From positions 7,743,492-7,807,491 of the forward strand of contig JANAVB010033216.1 in assembly GCA_029216955.1 (NCBI GenBank): a DNA stretch of 64,000 bases. Reading direction: 5' to 3'. Below the pieces are notes generated by a model. That model did not search any database. It was not told the DNA's origin and saw only the letters and a list, made by a program, of their open reading frames with translations. Each line of letters opens with the position of its first letter. Positions within the stretch are counted from its first letter, which is position 1. Positions 55,349 to 64,000 of this stretch are shown here, piece after piece. The stretch comes from Iris pallida. Lineage: Eukaryota > Streptophyta > Magnoliopsida > Asparagales > Iridaceae. The position numbers and the translations under genes are program-made.

Positions 55349-56469
55349 ATGGAACACTCTCACTCATCCGAAGCATCAACTTGGGATTCTAATACCAGTA
55401 TCGGCTCAGTCCTCAGGAAGGTGCTATCAGTCAACATGACATATGCACAATCTCAAGAGGATGAAGGCGATGACGAAATGCCAGAATTCTTCGAGGAAGA
55501 ACCCTGGGCTCAACGCCTGGGAGCACAGTGGAAGTCTCATTTTAAAATATGCGAACCCCCTACCAAAGACGAGGTCGAAAAGGTTGACCTTGGAGATGGA
55601 TCTCCTTCTAAACCCATCTTCATCAGCAAGAGTTTTAAGGGAGAAGACCGAAAGTGTTTGGTCCAATTGGCCAAAAAATATATCGACGTCTTCGCCTGGA
55701 GCTACGAAGATATGCCGGAACTTGATCCCCAGATCGCAATGCACAGACTTAACATCTTGCCTGTTGCTACGCCTATAAAGCAACAACAACAACGTTTTCG
55801 TCCTGACATCATGAATGTTATCGATCAGGAGGTGCACAAACTCCTGAGTAGCGGGTTCATCCATGAAGAGCAACATCCAGACTGGGTGGCCAATGTCGTC
55901 CCTGTCACTAACAAGAATGGGAAGATACGAGTATGTATCGACTTCAGAGATCTCAATACTGCTTGCCCGAAGGACGAATTCCTGCTTCCAATCACTAACG
56001 TAATGATCGACAAGACATGTGGCTTCGAACGTATGTCTTTCATGGATGGGTATTCGGGCTATAATCAAATCAAAATGTTTCCCGATGACGCAAAACACAC
56101 ATCATTCAGGACTCCGAAGGGGTTTTCTGCTACACAGTGATGCCCTTTGGCTTGAAGAACGCTGGTGCTACATACCAACGAGCTATGAGTACCATCTTCC
56201 GCCAACATCTGCGTAAAATAGTTGAATGCTATGTTGATGACATCGCAGTAAAGAGCCGTCTCAAAGGTGATCACCTACAAGACCTAGAAACAGTCTTTGA
56301 TCTCATGCGAGCGCATCAACTCAAGATGAACCCCGCTAAATGCTTCCTCGGGGTTTCTAGCAGAAAATTCTTGGGTTTAATTATCACGGGAAGAGGCATC
56401 CATGTCGATCCCGAGAAAACCAAAGCCATCATTGACATGGATCCTCCGAAGAACCTCCGAGAACTTTGA
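55349..56469 (+). pseudogene. D: reverse transcriptase
   Basis: RT blocks appear in order: HPDWVANVVPVTNKNGK, CIDFRDLNTACPKDE, FMDGYSGYNQIKM, then after a frameshift near 56125 MPFGLKNAGATYQRAM, YVDDIAVKS (about 56230) and KFLGLIITGRGI. A TGA at 56467-56469 replaces the conserved R in the RELRGLQ block. The active site is intact, but the frameshift and stop break the gene. Confidence 0.92.
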
Positions 56470-57678
56470 GGCCTGCAGGGGCGTCTGGCATACATCCGAA
56501 GTTTTATAGAAAACATTTCTGGAAAATGCCAACCCTTCACCCAGCTCATGAAGAAGGGAGTCTCCTATGTCTGGACAGAAGAATGCCAGAAAGCTTTCAA
56601 TGATATCAAAGTTTACCTGACGAGCCCGCCAGTCCTGGTAGCATCCGTCACAGGAAAACCATTTCTCCTCTACGTCCGTACCATAGATCAATCCCTCGGT
56701 ACTTTGTTGGCTCAGAACAACTATACGAGCTACGAGCAAGCTATCTACTACCTCAGTAGGACACTGATCGGGACCGAACACCGGTACAACCCCGTTAAAA
56801 AAGAGTGTTTGGCTTTGGTGTTCGCCATCCAGAAGACTCGTCACTATGTTTCGGGCCAGACAATTCATGTCATCTCCCGAGTCAATCCACTCAAGATTCT
56901 CATGACGAAGCTGGGATCTTTGAACTCCCGATTAGCTATATGGGCAATCCTGTTGACGCCGTACAACATGGTGTTCGTACCACAAAAAGCCGTCAAGGGT
57001 CAAGCTTTAGCCAACTTTTTAGCCGTGCACCCCATCCCAGAATCCTCCAGACGTTATGAAGACATCCCGTATGAGGTCCAAGAATCAAACGTCACCGAAG
57101 AAAAGTCCTTCTGGCAGGTGTTTTTCGAGGGCGCTTCAACAACAGGCCCCAAAGACCAATTCATCGCAGGAGTGGGGGTAGTCTTAGTCTCCTCCGATCA
57201 GCTGGTCATCCAGCGTGCTTACTCCCTTTCAAAGCCGTGCTCCAATAATGTTGCCGAGTACAACGCTCTCATCATAGGAGTCCAGCTGGCGCAACAACTG
57301 GGGGTGGATCATCTCGAAGCTTATGGCGACTCAAAACTCGTCGTTAATCAAATCCGAGGGCAGTACGAAGTTCACCACGAAGATCTGGTTCCTTACCATG
57401 CAGCTGCATTGAATATTATTTCAACCTTCACCAAGTTCTTCATAGAACACGTACCTCAGTTACAAAACTTGGAGGCTGACACTCTGGCCGGCCTCGCAGC
57501 TTCATTAGCAGCACCCCTCGGGACTCAACACTACGTTACGGTAGTTGGACGAGACTTGGTCTGTCCTAAAAATAATTTATGCACACAAATGGCCCAGGCC
57601 ATGACGACAAGTGCCGGGGTTAATGTCCGAGACTGGAGGTTTCCATTCATCGACTTTGCTGTCTATGAATCCTCCTAG
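56470..57678 (+). pseudogene. D: RNase H and second RNase H
   Basis: The open stretch from 56548 (376 codons) holds the RT connection, the first RNase H (LYVRTIDQSLGTLLAQ, YYLSRTLIGTEHRY, KKECLALVFAIQK) and the second RNase H. The latter shows FFEGASTTGPKDQ, NVAEYNALIIGVQLA, EAYGDSKLVVNQIRG and NLEADTLAGLAAS. The first catalytic D of the second domain reads E (FFEGAS, where C has FFDGAS). It ends with a stop at 57678. Confidence 0.9.
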
Positions 57679-58888
57679 AAGACCCAAAAGAAGCCGTCTC
57701 AGTCAAAAGGCATTCCCTTCAGTTTTATTATGATACAACTACTAAAACACTGTACCGACGTTCCTTCGATGGACTTCTCCTTAGATGTCTATCCAATAAA
57801 GAAGCAGTCGAAGCCCTTCAGGAAGCTCATAATGGGACTTACGGGGCTCATCAGCCTGGTCCTAAGTTGCAGGATTGACTGCGACGCATGGGTTACTACT
57901 GGCCAACCATGGCAGCCGACGCCGTCGACTATGCTAAAAAGTGACATGCTTATCAGCTTTATGCCGACTTCATCCATACACCGTCGGAACCACTACATCC
58001 TATGGTCGCCTCCTGGCCCTTCGAAGCTTGGGGCATGGACATCGTAGAACCTATTACCCCTCCATCATCGAGGGGACATCGTTTCATCTTGGCCATCACC
58101 GACTACTTCTCCAAATGGGCAGAAGCCGTTCCGCTGACGAAAGTGAAGAGCTCTAGGGTGATCAGCTTCATCAAGTACCATGTCATCTACTATTTTGGGG
58201 TACCTCGAAGGATATCCACGATAACGGTCCACAGTTCATCAGCCATGTTTTCAGTAGATTCTGTGACAAGAATCAAATTCAGAACGTGGCATCAACCGCC
58301 TACAATCCGACAGCAAACGGATTGGCCGAGGTATTTAACAAGACTTTCGTCAAGCTACTCAAAAAGTTCGTATCATCCAACAAACGTGACTGGGACGAAA
58401 AGCTCGATGAATGTCTTTGGGCCAACCGTACAACGATACAGACCCCGACGGGCAACACCCCGTTCTCCTTAGTCTACGGGAGCGAAGCGGTACTGCCTCT
58501 CGAGATTCAGATACCCTCACTCCGTGCGGTGCTCACAAACCAATTAACAGAAGAAGACAACCAGCGTCGTTGTCTGCGAGAATTAGAAGTACTTGTCGAA
58601 AAATGTCTCATAGCTCATCAGCGCATTGAACTCTATCAAGCCCGTATATCACAGGCTTTCAACAAAAAGGTCAAGCAGAGGACTTTTCAAATAAGCGACC
58701 TGGTCCTGGCAGTCAGGAGGCCGATGTTGTTGACTCACAAAACACCAGAAAAGTTCGAGCCCAAGTGGGAGGGACCTTTCATTATAGAGACGGTGTACTC
58801 AAACGGTGCTTACCGCCTCGCTCGACCAAACGGAGACTTGTTCATGATGCCCATCAATGGCAAGTTCCTAAAGAAGTACTACTCTTGA
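57679..58888 (+). pseudogene. D: integrase
   Basis: Early pieces in shifting frames carry the finger region (MGYYWPTMAADAVDY-like). From 58002 the core FEAWGMDIVEPIT and AITDYFSKWAEAVPL is open; another shift near 58200 precedes the second catalytic block. From 58286 YNPTANGLAEVFNKTF and a long C-terminal region to GKFLKKYYS run to a stop at 58888. The catalytic glutamate is kept. Confidence 0.9.
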
Positions 58889-59447
58889 CCTCTTTCAGAT
58901 ATGTACTTCCATCTCTACCCAACAAGGGAGTCAGTGGACCTGATCATCAGAGCTCACATACATCTCCTCTTCACAAAATCCTATGCTTTCGGAACCCAGT
59001 TGTTCCATGGCATTCTATCCCCAGTAGAAGAACAACCACGTCACATTACCTCTGAGTTGCTCTTCTACGCCCTGCAAAGCGTAATATTACACCACGTAGA
59101 ATTGCGTCGCTTATCATGTTTACCACGTCTACATTACCTCTGAGTAAATATCCCGTACGAACAACCCCTGCGTTGTCGTACATCGATCGCAGAACTTCCA
59201 CGTCCATATTATCTCTGAGTATTTCTGCGTATCCCTCTAGAGTCACTCCTACCACGTCCATAACACCTCTGAGTAGGAAGACTTCATCATTTGAACCCCA
59301 TATTTGCCACGTCCATATTACCTCTGAGCAAACATGTCGGTTCTCTCAAACTTATTATCTGTACCTAAAAACCAAGATACGCAAAAGATAATAGGTCTAC
59401 ACAAATCATCAGTTCATGACAGTAAAAATGAACACACCACAAAATTC
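58889..59447 (+). repeat. D: 3' region of ACCTCTGAG repeats and a hairpin
   Basis: Five or more copies of a phrase like CCACGTCCATATTACCTCTGAG lie between 59035 and 59335. A hairpin with arms CTTATTATC (59351-59359) and GATAATAGG (59387-59395) follows, as in C. No gene is seen. Confidence 0.8.
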
Positions 59448-59453
59448 TTTATT
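59448..59453 (-). terminator. D: poly(A) signal of the antisense gene
   Basis: AATAAA on the - strand lies about 70 bases after the antisense stop at 59524. Confidence 0.55.
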
Positions 59454-59523
59454 TTTATTTAAAAGTAAAGGATTACATCTCCAGACTACAAAATAACAAA
59501 AAAAAAAGAGAAACTACAATCCC

Positions 59524-62292
59524 TAAGCATCACTGGGATTGGCAGAAAGCTTTTCAATCCGATGCCTCAAGTCTTCCGCCCGAGTCTCTGTGGTCGCCAA
59601 GACCCGGTGTTTGGCTTCTTGACGCATCACCTCTACAGCTTCGGGGGCAGTATCAGTTTCATACTTCTCGTCTAGCTGCTGCCGCTAGTGGGTCAGGAAA
59701 AGAATCTGGTACGTAAAATCTGCTTCCTCCTCCTTAGATGCTACATGATCGGCCTGGACTCGCTCAACATCTAATAAGAGTTGGGCTCACTGGTCTTCAA
59801 GATGGCAGATCTTGGGGGTGACCTTCGCTATACTAGCTTCCAACGAGGCCCGTAACTCCACCTTCTTCTGCGTGGATTGCGACAGTCTCTCCACCGCAGC
59901 CTCAGCTTCGGCCACCTCGCGGTCCCAGACAGCCACTGTGGCCTGATACGATGACTCGACTTCAGCTATCAATTTCTCTTTTTCTGCTTCTATCAGAGCA
60001 GAAAAGTCATTTCGCCGGATACTCTGAAGCTCGAAAAGAAGCTGGTCGAGCTCGGCCACCGATGCCTCCAGAATCTCGGCCATATAATCATGGCCACGGT
60101 ACGAACGTATCAAACCAATGGAAGGGAGCGTCATGGCTTTTGTCGTCGTGAAACTCCCGTTCGCATTCAATACCGTTGATACGCCTTTCTGCAGCATCTT
60201 GTACATTGCTTCAACAACAAACTGGACATACTCATCCGCGTCTGCCAACACCTGAGGCGTCATAGCAAGAGTTGTAGGAGCTGCGGTGAGGGACAGTGGA
60301 CCTGAAGAAGATCCACCGACTTTAATTTGTAAGACTAAAGCATCGACATCAGCGGTCTCTCCCTCGACAGGGACTTGAACTTCGCCGCTCGCCAGCGGAG
60401 CTAAGAGAGCGGAAGGGGCCGGACGGGGCATCGATATCGTCCCCCAAGTAGAAAGAGCAACAGAGGGTTCAACCAGCAAGCCCTTAACCTTTTTAATTTT
60501 GGAGGGACCACCGACGTCTGGGGCTGTCACCTCCATCTCCAAAATACTATCAGCAGGCCGCCCAGGACCTTCCTCCTCCGGCGAAACAGCAAGATCAGCA
60601 CCTGCCTCTCGACTTGGCTCCTCTGGAGCCAGGCTCGGCAGACGAATCTTGCCTCCCTCATCGAATCCCTCTGCGGAAATAGAATCTGTCCGTACCTTCC
60701 GATCGGCAGCCAGCTCGGCGTACGCTGATAGGTCTGGGGTAGGGCTCGGTAACGGCGTAGCCGACCTCCCTTCATCATGACGAGAAGGGGAATCAACCCT
60801 CTCCTCTGTAACCTCCATGCCTGTTGCTCCTACAGGCTCAGGGAACTCTGGAGGAACGTCATCCGAAGAAGACAAACTCCATTCCTCTTCCTCATTTGGA
60901 AGAACAGCTTCTGCTGAGACCTTGATACCATAAGCCCTCACGACAGCTTGTATCTCCACAGAAGTTATATCATCCGGGTTCTCCTCCATGGAAGACAATA
61001 CAATCGGCGAAATACGCTCATCATATGGGCCCGCCACCCACTTTGGTCTGCTAGCACCCGATCTCGGAGTTCGGGGTTTCCTTTTCAGCAGCTCCTACAA
61101 AAAGAAAGCATGTGTCAAAAAATAGTAGAACTAACCAGACTATGTGGGACGTCCTTACCTCCATAGAAGCCGATTCTGTTGACACCTCCGGGGACAATGC
61201 TTTCCTCTGCCTTTTCGGCACAGAAGAACCGGCCTCTGTGCCGACACGTCTCTTCGGGCGATCAGTCGAGGGCTCTGCCTGAGTACCCTCCGAGGATACG
61301 GCAGGAGTATCTCGATAACCAACCTCTGACGGGCGGTACGATCGAGCCTTCACCAACATATTCCCAGTCGCCTCCAACTGGGTGCCGACGATGAAACTTG
61401 TCTCCCTATCATATCCAGGAGATACAGCGTTAATCGCACAGTAAAATTTGGCAGCCGAGAAAAGAATCAGCTGCAGATTCAGAACTGACATGGTAAAGCG
61501 AGCTCCGGTACATCCGAAATTGTAGTTATGCCAAGCTCGTGCCCCGTCTAATAGACTCCCAATATACCCCAGGCTGGTACTTGGGTTCTCCAACATCAAC
61601 TGGGCATAGCCGAATTGACGTGCGAAACGGCTCGGCAAGTACGGTTCCAATTAACAATGGTTTTTATTCCTGTACACCAAATGGGATGGCCGGATGCTTT
61701 ATAACCAACAAAATCCCTACAGAGACAGAGTTGTTACATCTTCACCCGAATCAGCTAAATCTTTATTTGCTTCAAAACCGGTGAAAATGGGACCAACTTT
61801 CGTGATCTCTCATCCTTGAAGGTAGGACAAAAACCTCCTACAAACAGGAACGCCCATATGCAGCCACTTCCTCTGGTAGAAGCGACAAAGGAATGCGTCT
61901 CCGGCTACGTGATCTTCTTCCTGGCCCGGACTCATCACATTGGGATGGTGCAAAATCAACCACCCCATCAGATAGTAAAACGGCAGTTCGACACGAGGAA
62001 AATTGTCGTTCTTACCTCGTTCGTGAACAACATCACCTGCGAATTCTCGTAGACCTCGCAGCAGGTTGTATACCATCGCGGGGAGTAGAGCCAAGGGATG
62101 GCCAAAAACCAACTTCACAGCTGGCAGGATAAGGTTCCGGGTCACCCTCTCCAGAGAACCTGACCCGCCTGAAAAGACGTGATCCCGGAGCCAGATCATC
62201 AGATAAGCATCCAACACTGCTTTGGACGACATCTGATGGGTGAGGTGCCAGAAACAGCTATAGGAGCGCTCGTCCGATTCCCGATCCGCATT
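59524..62292 (-). pseudogene. D: antisense gene, 3' part
   Basis: This is the homologue of C's antisense gene, missing its 5' half because F was inserted. From 62232 it shows MIWLRDHVFSGGSGSLERV and ILPAVKLVFGHPLAL, then EPYLPSRFARQFGYAQL from 61650, all paralleling C. A conserved intron lies at 61158-61095. Exon 3 is acidic and ends in a coiled coil (about 60000-59787, on to RIEKLSANPSDA at 59524). Stops at about 61810, 61650, 59789 and 59687 show decay. The better-kept exon 3 has 400 open codons. Confidence 0.7.
61095..61158 (-). other. D: predicted intron of the antisense gene
   Basis: The 64-bp intron has donor GGAG|GTAAGG and acceptor CTTTCTTTTTGTAG. It occupies the same place as intron 2 of C. 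Confidence 0.75.
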
Positions 62293-64000
62293 TGTAGCAC
62301 CCAGTTTTCTAAATGAGGATAATTTTGAAATTTCATATTTATAATTATTTTAATAATGATATTTAATTCATTATATGATTTTTGGTGATTTTAAATTATT
62401 TTAAAATTATTTAAACCAATGACTTGTGGTTTTGACATTTTGCTAGTGAAACCCTATAGACTGTTTGATCTAGAGCCTAACCATGTGATTATGATATTTT
62501 AATGTCATTTTTGGCCTAAAGATATTTTTGCATTTGACCTCTTTGAATTATTTTGATATTATTTTATTATTTATGATATTGTTTTGGGGTTATTTGAGTC
62601 GGGTTCGAATTTCAACTCAATCCGACTTGAAACGAGGACCCGGGGGTAGTTTGACTCTAGTGGGACCCACACACTAGTTAGGCATGTCCCACATGATATT
62701 AATTTTAGTCCACATGATAGAAATATTTTAGTTAGAGGTTAGACTAATTATTATGGATAAGGTTAGTGTGATTAGAGACTTTAGAATGACTAATTTAGCC
62801 CCAACAAATTAGCCCTTTCCTAATACTCATAGAATAGGTTAGTGGAGGCATTTTGGACCTTACCATAATAGGACAAATAGCACCATATGGCCAACCACTT
62901 TGGGAGAGGATAGGCTCAAGTTCATTTCATTATTCTCATCCACACTCTCTCTCTTGCTCTTCCCCAAATTCCTAGAGAGCAATCCCTAGCAATTTCTCCA
63001 CCAAATCCTTCCATTTCGCCACCAAATCTTCTTCTTTCCTTCTCCATTCTAGCCAAGAAGAAAGCTACCCAAGTTTGGGAGGATTCGGAGCTCGTTCGTG
63101 TCCTTTTGAAATCTCTACGTGTCGGTGTCGCTCCGGGAAGGCTTTTCTTCGATTCAATCTACCGAGAGGTATAAATCCCTTCTCCTTTTCATTTTCTCAT
63201 GCATATAGGTCTATTTTGAACCCATAGGAATGATCCCCATGGTTGTATCTCCATTTGTGTCCATTTCGTGTCCATTTGGAGGTCATAGGAGTGTCCTTTG
63301 TGTTGTGGTTGCGTCCATGTGGGAAAATCCCAAATTTGGACACACTATGTGTTGTTGTTATGTATGAATGAATTATTACATGTTTAATCTCATATTTTTG
63401 TATTGGAGATGTGTTCTATAGTGTCTCATATATATATATATTAGTGTAGAGAGTGAGTTCTTGATATATTATGTTATATACTTGTGTTCTTTTGTCTCAA
63501 ACTACTAAAAGCCGTCATGATTTTTATCCACATTTTTAATTTCAGCCCAAACTTAGAAATGTCATAACTTCTAGCTCAAAGCTCGGTTTAATCTCCCGTT
63601 CTTTTTAAAAGAAGAGTATTGAAGTTAGATTTCCAAAAATATGTATTAATAGGCCTAATTCTTTCTGTAACTTTTTGGAGAAGTATTTGAGTGTCAGCTG
63701 TACGAAAGACAAACGCGTTATCGGTATTTTCGCGATTCCGGAAGTTTCCGAAAACGAAAACGCGATCCGTTTGAAGTTTCGGAAAGCTAACACATAGATC
63801 TATAACATAATTTAATCCTAGATTTTAATTCATGCTAAGATGGTATAGTATTGATTATTAGTAGGAGTTACTATTCGGCATATGCATTTTGTGCACCCTT
63901 CTGTGTAATATAATGTTCTATTTGATTTTGACCCATGTTAATGTATATACATTATGTAATTAAATAGAGAATGCAAGCATGAGTAAATGGTTAAATAAAT
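62293..64000 (+). mobile_element. LTR of element F, running off the window
   Basis: The antisense gene of D stops abruptly at TGTAGCACCCAG, a usual start of a Ty3/gypsy LTR. The five bases before it are GCATT, a candidate target site. The A/T-rich sequence to the window end contains no coding domain. It includes a leader-like stretch with GAGAGGTATAAATCCC (about 63163) and a short (TA)n run near 63429. The lineage and the LTR end cannot be told from the part present. Confidence 0.55.

Larger units (their letters stand above)
37865..62292 (+). mobile_element. Tat-lineage Ty3/gypsy element D, 3' end truncated by F
   Basis: This second Tat element, related to C but distinct, is in the same orientation. 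Its LTR begins with the same TGTAGAAGCATGGAA as C, yet is 2.1 kb. Order: LTR, primer site, ORF1 (split by E), gag, protease, RT, dual RNase H, integrase, repeat-rich 3' region, antisense gene. The target site before it is CTTAC; the matching copy is beyond the window. The antisense gene is cut at 62293 by F. Confidence 0.93.

Noticed and set aside
62293..64000. Host gene promoter and 5' UTR
   Set aside because: The abrupt TGTAGCACCC boundary inside D's gene fits an LTR better, and no ORF with a domain follows in the window.

Overview
The window is plant nuclear DNA made almost entirely of nested, decayed retrotransposons. I see no host gene, rRNA or tRNA gene, CRISPR array or bacterial-type operon. 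Ty1/copia of the SIRE type, Ty3/gypsy of the Tat (Ogre/Retand) type with two RNase H domains, a Tekay/Del-like chromovirus, plant LINEs, plant splice signals and plant TATA boxes all point to a repeat-rich seed-plant genome. The species cannot be told.

Layout. (1) 1-4737 is the 3' part of a + strand copia element (A): integrase, RT, RNase H, an unusual array of small hairpins, then an 861-bp LTR. (2) 4738-5083 is TA/ATT microsatellite with a duplicated piece of LINE ORF1. (3) About 4987-8138 is a decayed + strand LINE joined tail to tail with a different, - strand LINE (about 8139-12309). (4) The second LINE is broken in ORF1 by a - strand SIRE-type copia element (B). B's 3' LTR, an env-position ORF and pol lie at 12310-18513; its protease and gag lie at 36254-37864. 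(5) B is split inside its protease by a 17.7-kb + strand Tat element (C, 18514-36253) with two LTRs and a perfect ACCTA target-site duplication. (6) B is hit again at 37865 by a second Tat element (D), which extends to 62292. (7) D's ORF1 is split by a 10.3-kb chromovirus-like element (E, 40550-50885) with 3.3-kb LTRs and a perfect GCTGC duplication. (8) D's antisense gene is cut at 62293 by the start of another LTR (F) that runs off the window.

Relative order of insertion follows from the nesting: LINEs before B, B before C and D, D before E and F.

The most interesting content is in C and D. Both carry ORF1, gag, protease, RT, two RNase H domains and integrase on the + strand. After a 3' region of short repeats, both carry an antisense gene that in C contains a likely plant mobile domain (PMD). 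The antisense gene has recognisable splice sites, an intron at the same place in both elements, and a poly(A) signal at similar distance; in C a TATA box and paired G-boxes are also visible. Each element is strewn with its own short motif, ATGCGG in C and ATGCGC in D, in LTR and ORF1, and in C also in the antisense intron. This resembles a self-recognition or anti-silencing code, but that is inference. Other structure: a covariation-supported hairpin chain in A, a second covarying hairpin family in the 3' regions of C and D, an snRNA-type promoter motif in the LTR of A, and a gene-like antisense unit inside the LTR of D.
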